Shown piece by piece: positions 1 through 12,300 of a stretch of DNA of 23,623 nucleotides. How positions within the stretch are numbered: the stretch's first letter is position 1; every line of letters begins with the position of its first letter. The stretch is taken from contig JAYMSP010002550.1 of assembly GCA_036897095.1 (NCBI GenBank), forward strand, positions 1 to 23,623, read 5' to 3'. Made by a program: the position numbers and the translations under genes. The notes below the pieces were generated by a model, which saw nothing but the letters and a program-made list of their open reading frames with translations, was not told the origin of the DNA and made no database searches. This DNA is from Plantago elongata. Lineage: Eukaryota; Streptophyta; Magnoliopsida; Lamiales; Plantaginaceae.

Positions 1-184
1 CTGATTCACGTACTAGACTCTGATATGTTTATTTCATGATTCTGATTTCTGATATAGCTCACTTATTAAAGTCATTTTAATAGAAAAAAGGGATGATGAA
101 ATAATTACAGGAGACTGATTCACGTACTAGATTCTGATATGTTTATTTCATGATTCTGATTTCTGATATAGCTCACTTAGTAAA
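1..184. repeat. Tandem duplication, 70-bp copies 114 bp apart
   Basis: Bases 1-70 recur at 115-184 with two visible mismatches (C/T in the 'actaga-tctgat' part and T/G in 'ctta-taaa'). A 44-bp spacer separates the copies. The repeat starts at the first base of the window, so further copies may lie to the left. It falls in what appears to be an intron of the PTBP3-like gene, upstream of the exon at 401. It is probably a local duplication with no evident function. Confidence 0.85.
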
Positions 185-400
185 CTTAGTAAGTGAGATT
201 TACTTTTTTCTTTTCTGATTTCGGTATGGGATATTATTAAACTAACGTCCATAAAAGGAAAGTGAGACATTAATAGACGCGCGGGGGGAGTGTATTAGTA
301 TGAATATACCATGCTGACAAGGAGGGGTCACGGGAGTCGGCAATGTTCTTAAAGAAATTTGTCACGGGACATTCATTTCTTTGGTCTGGAAAAACTGCAG

Positions 401-1270
401 ATAGGAAATGCTGCTGCCGTTGCTGCTGCTTTTGGAGGCGGTCTGCCACCGGGCATAACCGGTACAAACGAGCGGTGCACGATTCTTGCATCTAATCTAA
501 ATACTGATGTAAGTTGTCGGATCTTATGACCCCCATCCCCTATTAGATGTTTATATGATTGTATTCCAATATAATGCTGCCTGATATCAATTTCATCTAT
601 ATACTGCACTCAACCTGCCTTCTTTTCTGCAGGCAGTAGACGAAGACAAGCTCTTTAACTTGTTCTCCATTTATGGTAACATTATTAGAATCAAAATTCT
701 CCGAAATAAACCAGATCACGCTTTAGTTCAGATGGGTGATGGATTTCAGGCTGAATTGGCAGTCCACTTTTTAAAGGTCCAGTTAATTTCTTTTGAAGCT
801 TGAGTTTGCTATGTAGACTATTTGACTAGCGGTCCTGTTCTCATCTGCAACTTGTAACTTAAAACGTTTTATTTTATCAGGGTGCCATGTTATTTGGAAA
901 GCGCATGGAGGTAAATTACTCGAAGCATTCAAACATTACTACTGGAGCTGATACCCACGAGTACTCAAACTCAAATCTAAACCGCTTCAACCGAAATGCT
1001 GCAAAAAATTACCGGTACTGTTGTTCGCCTACCAAAATAATCCACATCTCCACTCTCCCTCAAGATGTAACTGAAGAAAAAATAGTAGCTCACTTGGAAG
1101 AGCATGGAACAATTGTGAATACGAAGCTCTTTGAGATGAATGGAAAGAAGCAGGCGCTTGTCCATTTCGATAACGAAGAAGAGGCAACTGAAGCACTTGT
1201 TTGCAAGCATGCAACATCGCTAGATGGTTCTATCATTAGGATCTCATTTTCGCAGTTGCAAAACATATAG
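401..1270 (+). CDS. PTBP3: Polypyrimidine tract-binding protein homolog 3, C-terminal part (three exons)
   Basis: PTB proteins are nuclear and cytoplasmic RNA-binding proteins that read pyrimidine-rich tracts and regulate splicing and RNA stability. Three exons join in one frame: 401-508 (36 codons), 633-776 (48) and 881-1270 (129 plus a TAG stop), giving 213 residues. Introns are 509-632 (GTAAGT..GCAG) and 777-880 (GTCCAG..TCAG, a weak +3 position). The peptide opens with an Ala/Gly-rich linker (GGGLPPGITGTNERCTILAS), followed by an RRM with RNP2-like TILASNL and RNP1-like HALVQM. A conserved linker follows (NSNLNRFNRNAAKNYRYCC), then a last RRM with IIHISTL and KKQALVHF, ending RISFSQLQNI. 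From memory this matches the C-terminal half of plant PTBP3. The N-terminal RRMs lie left of the window. I take 'ctgcag' before 401 as the acceptor; that boundary is the least certain. No frame damage is visible, so the gene looks functional. Confidence 0.9.
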
Positions 1271-1531
1271 AGTTCTACATTCCTACAGGTAAAAAGCATG
1301 GCCTTTAGCTAGACAATTTTACTTGCATTCATAAATTTGTACTGTTTTACACCTTCGTTCCTCTTTTACAAACCCCTCTGAAGTTGAATGCTTATGTTTA
1401 ATTTCATTTACGAAGAACAGACTTCTGTAGTTATTTCGGCTTGGTGTATGTGACTGAGTTCTAATTAGTCTGAGAGAACTTTATACATTATTGAAAATGA
1501 TACACATCTTTTTCAATATTTTATGTTTATT

Positions 1532-1568
1532 AGAGAGACGCGATCCTTCAATGAAGAGAGACGCGATC
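1532..1568. repeat. Short direct repeat, 14 bp, period 23
   Basis: AGAGAGACGCGATC occurs at 1532-1545 and again at 1555-1568. A degenerate relative (tagagagcacacatcc followed by tttaatg) lies near 1691-1714. It is probably the debris of an old local duplication. Confidence 0.6.
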
Positions 1569-2057
1569 TAGATAATTAAAAAAATCATCGATAGTGTTAT
1601 ATAAATTGTTTATATCGTTAACAAAATTTATTTTTTACAAATGGAAGAAATACATGGATTATTATAGGTTTCAAATAATAGCATAGATTATTTAGAGAGC
1701 ACACATCCTTTAATGATTTTATCTATAGATCAGACGAAAGCTCAACGAGATAGTACATCCAAACTGAACTGTAGTCCCCATTCCAAAACACAATCCACAT
1801 TGAGCTAATTATACTATTTTCGTTTCACATTCATTTTTCCGTAAAATCGAGTATAAATTTTAAGAAAAAAGGGAATAAAGTATAAGAGAACTAAGAAAGG
1901 TGACAAATTAGGAGAATTATTTTCTATTTAAAAGATGTGAAGATGAAGTTGAGACGGGCGAAAATGAAATACGTGAATACAAAGTTGGAACCGAGCTGTT
2001 TTGAAAAAACTTCAAATTTTATTAAAACAATAAGTTACGTCCATATCCAATAAATAA

Positions 2058-2562
2058 TACTCCCTCTGTCCCAGCTTCATCTTTCGCGAACCAATTAGTC
2101 CGTTCCAACGTTTTCATCCTTTTAGATAGACTTCCTCTTACTTTATTCACTATATCTCCAACATTATCTACTTTTTTTTACTTTAAAATTATATCTCCTA
2201 CTTTATTCCCTATTTTTCTTACTTTATTATCTTTCTTTTTTTTAAATACTTGTATCAGATCTCATGAAAAGATAAACTCGAATAGTATAAAATCTAATAT
2301 TTGCCAACGATATTTTATGATGATTATCAAGGTTTACTCTAAAACAAATTAAATGAGAGAACATAGAAAGACTATTTAAACATGTACTATTTAAATCTAA
2401 ATGGTTACTACTATATTCATCCCAGATTAAATGTATTATCTTAATTGCAATTTAACTTGTCTAAATGATTACTACTAGAATATCCCAGATTAAATATGTT
2501 ATCTTAATTATAATTTAATTTATATACCATAAATACAAAATATTCAATTTTGAGAGGAAGTA
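2058..2562. mobile_element. Degenerate Stowaway-like MITE (candidate)
   Basis: The left end TACTCCCTCTGTCCC (2058-2072) is the familiar Stowaway-type terminus with a TA target. A right end at about 2551-2562 (GAGAGGAAGTA) matches the inverted terminus at 9 of its last 11 positions and also ends in TA. Between them is a C/T-rich left half ('tactttatt' and 'ctacttt' motifs) and an AT-rich right half with a 64-bp tandem duplication. At about 505 bp it is longer than a typical Stowaway, which the internal duplication partly explains. The left terminus is convincing; the right one is weak. It carries no coding capacity. Confidence 0.45.
2397..2523. repeat. 64-bp tandem duplication
   Basis: Copy A (2397-2460) and copy B (2461-2523) both begin CTAAATG.TTACTACTA, share 'cccagattaaat' and then 'ttatcttaatt', and differ at a handful of positions. 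The two copies abut exactly. They lie in the right half of the Stowaway-like element. Confidence 0.85.
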
Positions 2563-3074
2563 CATAGATTGGCAGAGTGCGCGAAATTGGGTAAGAGAAT
2601 AATGAATTTTCTTACATATTCTCCATTTTCAGTGAAACACGCTAAACAAAGTTACTTTTTAATACTTTTGCCCCCACAACTTCTAAACAACACATTACCT
2701 CCTAAACTCATATCCTACCACAATTATTTATGCTCCAACATTAACATTAACTAGCCATTTAAAACAATCATACAACTTCTACCAATTTGTTATCCTTCAT
2801 TCTTACTACTTTCTGCCCAAATTAAACAATGAACCTAGACAAATGGAGTAGCTTCTGCAGATTTGCCCTAGTTCAAAATGTCCAAATATAAACCAAAAAT
2901 GGTAAAAATGTTATAAACTATAATCCTACAATATATATTATATACATACGAAATTTAGACAAGAAAACCAAATCAATGTGAAGCAGAGTCATAACTCAAC
3001 ACAAAAACAGGACAGAATTTTTTTTTTTGAGATAACAGGACAGAAGTCGATCAGACCCACAGTTAGAGCTAAAC

Positions 3075-3323
3075 CTATACATGGTGCTTGAAACACAGCT
3101 TTCCACAGGGGAAGACTTGTTTTAAATTAGTTTTCCAAGGGAAAGACTCGGTATTTAATGCTAGTAGTACAAGTCTCACGGTCCGTTTGGCGAGTATATG
3201 GCCAACACTTGCTGGGAACAAGTACAACCTTGTACAAGTATCAGTGTCTTCTTTGCCCAAAATACAAAAAGACCATGCATGTACTTGCTCAAGTCAACAG
3301 CATCAACTTGCAGTGAAATAATT
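3075..3323 (-). other. CAND1 3' UTR and flank
   Basis: This is the sequence just downstream, on the minus strand, of the CAND1 stop codon (TGA, complement of 3324-3326). Transcription must continue into it, but I see no clear poly(A) signal, so the end point is arbitrary. Both strands contain open frames of 60-77 codons; these have no recognisable domain and are read as chance. Confidence 0.45.
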
Positions 3324-6300
3324 TCATTCATTCCGGATGGAAGAGTATTTCTCAGCTAGTGATTGGGACTTGGCAATTTCGTTCATAAGGTTCTTAAACT
3401 TATGACTGCAATCCCCTCCGCTGCAAATGTGAAGTAAACCAGATGTAAGGGATACAGAAGGGATGTTAAAGATACACTTAAAAAGTTTCAATCTACAATA
3501 ACATCTTACAATTGGCTGAAACAACATCTAGAAATCACATGAATATGCCTGTCGGAATAAAATTTTGACCTAATGACAGGAAGAGTTCATTGAAGTGCAC
3601 ATGGATGGCTGTCTACAAGGCATAAACACCAGCCACGTGGTAACTAGAGAAGCCAGTGCAATTTCAGAAAGCACCAAAATGTTGATGCATGTTGAGTTTT
3701 GCATAATGCATAGTTGGTATCAATACCTTCCAAGGAATTGCCAGTTAAGATGCAACAGAAATACAAAAAAAAAAAAAGTAGTGTACCTTATGCGACTCAA
3801 GGATGCAATCGAACGGAGAGCACTTCGAATCATGTCTTCATTACGGTCAACTTCTTGCTTCACAGCATCTTGCTTAGGCCTAAAGTTGATAGTTTTCTGA
3901 AGAGGACCCACCAAAGAATCCAACACTGGGAATGCAAACAGAAAAAAATTAACATTTAATGGTAACTGTTGTATGAGCATTAACCAAACTATAACATACT
4001 TATAGTGAATACCTGCCAATACAGCAGATGGACACTTATCAGCCAACTTAGAGAGTATAAGGTGGCAAGGCATTTTGACATCATAATGATCTGGAGATGA
4101 ACATGAATTTGTCACTTGATTGCAATAAAAGGAGAGTTCTGAAGCAGACTCATATTAAAATAATATCACAAGCCATCATACTTGGACAGTAATCCGGAAT
4201 AGAAAACATGTATAGAGATGGAAGGGAGAAAGAGGGAAAAGGAAAACAAAATTGATGCAAGTCGTAATGACTCACCTTCTAAACCAGATAATAGGTGGGG
4301 TACTATAAAAGATGATGGGTTCACTTGATCAAGGCAACTATCCAACAATGTGTCCACACATTCAAAAGCAGCCTTCCTCAGCTCTAGCCCATCGTCTACA
4401 GTGTGCTTGAAAGGACCAAGATCCACTGTCCTGATCAATTCTTGCTGCACACAGATGAATAATATTTTCTCCAATCAGAGACTGAGACTTCATTAAGGAT
4501 CAAATGCGTACAGGTATTCTAATGCCCAATTGAAAAGGTGAAATAACACAATAAAGCTGCATTTCCTTGGAAAAGAAATGTAAATATGTAATCCAGATAT
4601 AAGAACAAAAAACGTGCATACAAACAGAGAGAAATGTGATCCGACCGTCCAAAACTAAGAAGTTGGACATTATATTAACAAACAGAAATGATTTCCTAGA
4701 CAAGAATGATGAACATAAAGCATACCGGCGGAATATGACAAAATTTGATGTTTCACTAACTAAAAGAAAGAAGTACAATAAACCACATTTGAACTTTTCC
4801 AAGGTTTCACAGCACCAGGAAACTACAAACATATAATCTGGTTATGCTTTTACCCCCATCGTTCAAATATATATTTACTCTGGTCAGGACCGAGTTACCT
4901 TCTAAGGTAAAAGAGGAAGCCAGGAGATATCTCCAGCACTTTTACCTAGTTTTCTATTCTATGTCAGTTCGAAGTTTTTACCAATGTAGTGTAAGCAATT
5001 CACCACCTTTAAATGGATCTTCCGTGTTTACCAATTATCCCTCATAAAAGCCAAACCCTCATGGAAACCACATAGAAATACAAAACAGGGACTGATGATT
5101 ATTGGTTAGAAAAAGTACAGCTCAGAAGTATCATATGAGATATTGTGACTATATGATGCTAATTTGACCAACTATCACTATCAATACAATTACTCTGAAA
5201 CATGTACCTTAATTACTGTTTGATCATATAGAAGTGGCAGCAGGTCCGGGAGCAGGCCCTTTATCAGGCTTGGCTTGTTATGAGCTGCAGTACTCAAAGC
5301 TAGCACAGCAGCACGCCTCACATGCTGCACAGACCAACAAAGCCATTGAGTATTTAGCCAATATAAGACATAGCACAGACTAACACAATTTTTACCCAGA
5401 GAACTCAAAATAACGATTTAAAGTTACCCGGTCTTTATCCTCAATGAGCATCAAGAACGATGAAATCTCAGGGTGCAAGAATTCATCTATTTTCTCCTGC
5501 CTTTCAACAATAGAATATTTGACAGCAATAACAACAGTTGCTCGGATGAATGCAGCAGGATTTGATATCCTCTCCTGCATTTATATGTCATATTATTCAG
5601 TCAGCAAGATTAGTAATGATACAGTGTGATACCCTTGTGAGAGCAGCAGATATCTCACTGCAAGACAATACCTTAAGGGCAGGAACAAGTTTTCCAGGTT
5701 CGATAAGGGCAATTTTCCCCAGACATTCAGCTACCACATTACGAACTCCCTCTTCTTCGCTTTCACAGTGGTTAAAAAGCAAACTAGTAATCTTCACAAC
5801 ACTAGAATCATCAAATTCCGCTTTATCTACAGATTGTCTTACAATAACCTGTAAGCAGGCATAAACAGCAATGTGAGTACCATGGCATTATTTGCTCAAG
5901 AATTCTAACTGATAAACTAGTTTCCAGGAAACACACCTCCTTTAGAGAATGGAGTAATAGATACTGTTTCTTCTGCTGATTATCAATCTTGTCCAATATG
6001 AAGGGCAGATACTTGGGTAAATTGCCAACAGCAATATTCCCTAGAGCATAAGATGCAGCAGATTTTATTTCTTCAAAAGGTGATTGGAAAGACTCAATTA
6101 CAATGTTCTCTATATGGTCATGCGAGCTTAAATCTTTTCTCCTTCCTATTTCTCCCAGGCACAGCAATGAAAGATGCTGTTTGGCCTACAGGAAAGATAA
6201 TAATAATGCAAGTTAATCTCAAGCTGAAACAGAGTGGAAATTGAGCAATTGAAAACGTTTCTGATTTTATATTACTTGCCCAACGAATGGGATAGATTCT

Positions 6301-9300
6301 TAATTTCTTATTCATCACAATAACAAGATATGATGATGCAGGAAAGGTGCCAAATATTTCTCTAGATAATTCAGCAAAATGAAGGTTTAATTCATATCAG
6401 AATCTTTTGTAGATATTGAATATGTATGCTTCTATCCCATTTGTTCCACTCTTATGTCAGCAAATGACAAGACCCAGGTTTCAGCTTCAGTACTTAACTA
6501 TAGCATGTAATACGCTCTGATTGGTGCCTGTATAGTACATTTTAGATTGTTCAGGGTTACTACATTCATCAGGCTGCATGGCAATATTATTCAGTTCCGA
6601 AGTTAAAAATGGAATAATTTGACTAGAACACCTGATAGACCACATGTGCAGATCAGTCAGTAAGTAAATCACGACATACAGGTAAAAAACAAGGCTCCAA
6701 CAGAAAGCACATTGCAGGAATCAACAACTTGATTCACTAAACAGCATTGAAGTATACAAAAAGACGCGTCTTATAACATCTGCAATCAGCTTAATGATTC
6801 GCTCTAAATTTATTGAAATCCAATATTTGGTCCAAGAGCAAGTGAAAGTTAAAGTAGATATGCATACCGAGTTGGTACTACTGTCTGCTTTTAGGATATC
6901 AGTAAGCATGTTTACAGTAGACAAACATTTCTGATCGCCAGCAGCCAGACAGAGAACTGCCACGCATTGAGCACTGGAAGATAATGCCTGCTTCGCAACA
7001 GCACCAGATGAGGAAGATGATTTTGCAGTTGCTAGAAGGGATTCCAAAAGGAAATCAAAGCTTGTGTTTGCTGAGTACACGAGAGCACCAAAGAAGTTTT
7101 GCAACGCCTGCGCTTTCCAAATATAGAATTACAATGCAACCACTCACGTAATATTTCAATAGCACATATAAAAAAGTTATACCAGAAGGGCTTGTCCCTG
7201 AAGTAAAGAGCTTTTCAGTAAGGACAGCGCTTGAGGCAGAACTCTGTTTCTGACTGTCAAACCAATACTTGGACCAGATCTTCTGTCAGCCATTAGTGTG
7301 CAGCATAATTCAAGAGCCAGAGCAGCCATATGCAAGTCTGAATCACTGCAAAGTGCCAAGGTCCATTTAGCACCTCAATAAATTAACAAATGGAATTCGC
7401 ATGCAAAACTAAAAAAGAAGACAACTTAAATCAAATTTGTAATAAGACAGTTCAGGACCTTATTAGAGTTGACAGTTCTACAACAATGATTTCATAGGCA
7501 GCTGGGCCAATTTTATCACCATAGCCAACAATCAGTATGTTTAGCGTCCCCAGTGTTGCTTGTCTTAAAGCCCGATTGGCCTGTTCCCAGACACAAAGAT
7601 TAATTCACTTTAGAATGAAAACTAGAATCGAAAATAAATAGTAGATCTCAAGTGAGTTCCCCATTTTCATAACAGTGAAGTCAGATAGGCAGGCCTAGAA
7701 GATTGAAGCAAGTTGCACCTTGCGAAGGAATGCAGTCAACTCCGAAATCACGTGCTCCAATATGCAAGACAAGTCAAGGTGCAACGGAGAAGCGGCAATA
7801 ACAGCAAAAGCCTGGAACAAGAAACACAGGTATGTAACTCTTAGATGGGACATTGTGCAGAAACAGAAAGTAGCAAAATGTTAACACATCATATCTCGAT
7901 CAAACTCAAAAGAACATGTTCCAAATTATTCAATGGAAGCCCCATAACCGACATAAGCTTTTTATAATTAAACTTGTAGCCATGTGAAATTTATTGTACC
8001 AATTTGCGCAGATCTACTATCCAACCCGTTTGTAAATGATTGTCAGGACACATCATCACCAAGGTAGTAAAACACGAGACAAATGTGTGGCTTGCGAAGG
8101 ATATGATTTAATTTTAAGGTAGCAGTGAGTTGTATAGATGAAGCTGCTTAACACTCTGCAAGCAAAGCATCCAGAATAATACAACCACAGCCTACAAACA
8201 CAATAACATTTCTTCCAAACTTTAACCATTACGAGCGACTTCCACTTCCAGTGATTACTAACAGAAACTACACTCAGAGCTGGAGTAACAAGAACAGAGT
8301 ACTTCCCTACACACTAGAACACCTGATATTAAATTAAACCTGAAGGTCATGCCACATGAGGCATGAATAAAAGAAAAAAAACTGTTTGCATTTGGTAACA
8401 GTGTCCATCCTGAGGATAACATAATATTGTAACATCTGAAACTGAGAATTCTAAAGGATACTGTAGGTGATCATTCAGCATACAAACAGCAATGAACTGA
8501 ACAAAGAAGAAAACTCCATGGGCATAGTTAAACAAACCTTGACAGCTGTTAGTCTGGTTATCTCATTCCCCATTCGATCAACAAGCACAGGAAGGCACGC
8601 AGATAACTCAGCCCCAAGATGATCGCCAAAAGTAGAAACCACAAGGCCCATGCAGGAAATGGCACATTCTTTCACTTCCTGCAAGGAATGATCAGTAAGG
8701 TATAGATTCTATAGAACATGTGACATAACAAGAATTCAAACACAAAGATTGGCGCTGACCTGATCCTGATCTTGGTTTGTCAAGCGTGACATGATGGCAC
8801 CATATATTGGACGAACATAGGCTTTGAAATCAAAACTGTCAACCTGCGTGACCACATCATATTAGAATTTGGGAATGGATTTACAGCAGGAAGCCGAATA
8901 GAGCGTAGAGATGAGATACAAACCTCAATATTTGGTCGTACAACACGAACAAGTTCTCCACAGACTCTTAATGCCTCTGCCGTAACCTTGTAATACCTTT
9001 CCCCAACAGCTGATATAACCGGAGCAGAAATAGCCTATATAAAGCAAAGTCAAGTTGTCACCAGTGAACAGGTAGAACGCTTAGTGTTTCGTTGTTCAAG
9101 AGTACAAACATGGAACAGGGTGAAGATACCTGAGATTTTTGGCAACAAAACATCAGATGTTTACAAATTAAGATGATTATGAAAAATTTAATGGAGATAA
9201 GTTACTCTTTTAACCAGAATGTATAAAGATGAAGGTCTTCTTTTTTTATCTCCTTCAGGTTTTCCGAATAGTTGTGTGGTTAAATGTCAGGGAGAGGCTA

Positions 9301-12300
9301 AAAGTTCAAGGTATTTTATAATGCACTTTCAACGAATTTTACAATGACTCCTGGTAAAGAGAAGCGGCGGATATTCTAATTGAATTTTGGGTTTCATTGA
9401 AACCATGGATACCGCAAAGCACACGACATTGAACTCGATTACAAGTTATTTATCTCCTGATTCTTTAGCACCACCAATTTATATTATCATTTCACTCAAC
9501 TTATAAGTCATAATACGTGCCCACAGCGCTCACTGAAGGAGAGTGCTTTATGTTCATCATCTCCTTGCTTTTTATTTATCACACCTTGACTCCCTAGGTG
9601 TTAGAAAAAATACAGAAACCTACTTTCCTTGGACAGGAAAAATTCTAGTAAAGAGAAATCTTTTTATTAGAGACAACCTTAATATAGGGATGGAAAACAG
9701 AAGGACCATGTGACGCCAAGACTAATCTTGTGAAAACAAGAGCCTCAATCTTCAAGTTTGAGGTAGAGGATTTGTCCTGCAGTCAAAGGTAAATAAAGGT
9801 TTCATCAATACTTGGAGGAACCAAAAGAACCATGACGGAATTAGCAAAGTTTGAAAGCCTAAGATAAAGGAAAACTTACACATAGTGCTTTCTCAATTCC
9901 AGGAGTAAGAGATCCAATGTGGTCTGCAAGACAATCAGGCAAAACCGTCACAAGTTCCTTCAAGACAGAGAAGGCACCAACCTGCAAGACATGGACAGTG
10001 CAGGAAATTTTAGAAGCTCGAATATTGAACAGGCAATAGTACTATACCACAACAAAATTACCTTGGTCTTGATAGATTTTTCGCGTAGTTGTTTATTAGC
10101 AGATCGAACAATCTTTGGCACTTCTTGCTTCAACAGGTATCTGGGACTGCAAACAAGAACAGTGCATCTGTAAGATTTTCTCAAACTTTTGTTGAATAGT
10201 GCAGTGTATTAAAAAAGCAGAGATTTAATTCAAGATAAAACAAGAAATGCTCCACCATTAGAAATCTACAAATCAGAATAAAGCTTTCCAAAAACTTTTT
10301 CCCCCCCCCCCCCCCAAAACAAGAAAAACGGAGGGTTCTTCATCTGTAGTCTCAGAGTGTTTTCAGCATATTAGTGAAATTATCCTAAACAATAATCAGT
10401 CGTGCCAAATAAAATTGTCAAGACATGGTTGCATTGCAACTTGACAAATGTCATTTTCAACATGATCACGTCCACAATACACTATAAAATTTATTGGTAA
10501 TCAAAGCCATTGATTGAGATGGTGGTTATTTAATTTATCATTTTGATTTTAAATTATTATGGATTAATGTTAGTTTCTGTTTTTGCCTATCGGATATTGA
10601 TTATGCTGGTGGACTTAGCTAGCCATGGTTTATGGTGAACTTTTGACCCTGTTTTGATTGTTCTGGATTTTGTTATTGATTGAAGGGTGTTTACTGAAAA
10701 AAAAATAAATGGTTCCTTCAGAAATATATGGTGATCAAAATTAAAAAAAAATACTACAAATTAGGATGCATATATCTTATCAGTGACAAATTCAAGAATA
10801 CTTGCACTGCACAGAATCATTATGGAACACAAGTACTTTCGAATAATATCCAAAACTTCGTATGTACAGAAGAATATCTTGCCTCGATTCATCAATATCT
10901 GTTGGCTCTTTGCTAACATTTCCCGTCTGTCTCAGTAACTCAATGAATGTATTGAAGACGTCCATCTGCATTAACATGTTAGAATCTAATGCAACAAAAT
11001 ATAAAATAAAAAAACACGCATATGTTCCTCCATACCTTTACGTTCTCTTCCCTTTCTTTAAATCTATCAATCAACTTTGGACAGGCCTGAGAAGAGAATT
11101 ATTACATTCTTCAATTAGAAAAGGAGTACACTATACTAACAAAAACAGAAAAGGTCTACAACAGACAGAAGAGCATACAGTACACATGTTAATCAATCTT
11201 TTTCATGCGTGACTATTCCAAGACAGAGAAGAACAGGAATACAAGATAATGTAACAGTTCACCAAGTCCAATTATATGTTGAAAACTTGGAATTATTCCA
11301 TTTATCAATATTAAGCAAAGCGTAAACATTTTGAGCAACTTTGTGACCCAACAGTGTTGACAGGAAACTCGAAGGGATCTACCCTTGAGTCAGACAGACG
11401 GGGTCAACCACCACTAAAGTGCCATGCGGATGGTCTACTCAGAGATAAAGTTTTCCATGGGTTTGGAATGTCTAATATATCCTATAACTAATCAGGAACT
11501 GTTGCAATACTTAAACATGCAGTCGCATGGGAAGGCCCATTGTTATTTCAAACCAAGGGCCACATTTGATACTGAGTGAATAAGTTGCACAAGCACGAGA
11601 AATAATGAACTCACTTTGTCAAGCAAATTTGTGTATGCATGCAAAAGATCACAATAATACGTCCAGACAAAAGAAAGAGACAAAATCTAAAGAGTTCAGA
11701 CCAGTAGTTTGCATTCATGCATATTAAGATATGATATCACCTCTTCATATAGTCTTGAGAGCATCTCAGGGCGAGAAACAATTAACCCTGCTAAGCATTT
11801 GGCAGCAGCTCGCCTAACTTTCCAACTGACATCTTCGTCATCTGTGTATTCATTCGCACTCTCACTACAAATCAACATGCAAGCCGTTAGTACAAGATTT
11901 TACATGCATAATTACCAGAACCCAGCAGCAAAATCTAATAATCAACTTACTCTTCTTCCTCTTCTACGTAACTCTCATCATCTGTGTCTTCCTCCATGTC
12001 ATCAGTGAAGTTAGGATCATAACTAAGAAATTCCAAAGTAAGGTGTAAAATTTGGTCACAGTAGGAAGAGATATCCCTGGGACACCTCAGCAAAAAGCTT
12101 TCTAGAGCCTGCAAACAAAAATATTATCTCATGAGCGAACACAAAGAATGAATTGAGATATAGAAGATAAAGAAGTGGACAGAAAGTCTGCACTGAAGGC
12201 AACATCACAACAATATAAAATAAATCAAAATTAAACTACCTGCAAGCTATACTCCCGAAGCTCTTCGTCATTCTCCGAAGCGTTATTGCAGTAGCTGATC

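Larger units (their letters stand above)
1271..3074. other. Intergenic region between convergent PTBP3 and CAND1 genes
   Basis: This stretch holds the PTBP3 3' UTR on the left (a 'cctacag/gtaaaa' at about 1282-1294 could be a 3' UTR splice donor), then AT-rich DNA with short degenerate repeats and a Stowaway-like MITE. Short open frames here (for example 2569-2754) lack codon character or recognisable motifs. The CAND1 3' UTR enters from the right at about 3.0-3.3 kb. No clean AATAAA signal could be assigned to either gene. Confidence 0.6.
10147..10882 (-). other. GC-AG intron (CAND1 intron 10)
   Basis: On the minus strand exon 10 ends GATGAATCGAG and the intron begins GCAAGA; the acceptor is TTTGCAG before exon 11 at 10146. 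Joining AG to T restores an AGT serine and the family sequence [13 protein letters not shown] (Arabidopsis has DESSPKWLLKQEV, from memory). No GT near the boundary gives that peptide, and reading on past the boundary leaves the family sequence. The strong flanking match AG|GCAAG is typical of the roughly 1% of plant introns that use GC donors. Confidence 0.88.

Noticed and set aside
3595..3959. Overlapping plus-strand frames of 81-101 codons
   Set aside because: They lie antisense across CAND1 exon 27 and intron sequence; the minus-strand exon fully explains the conserved bases.
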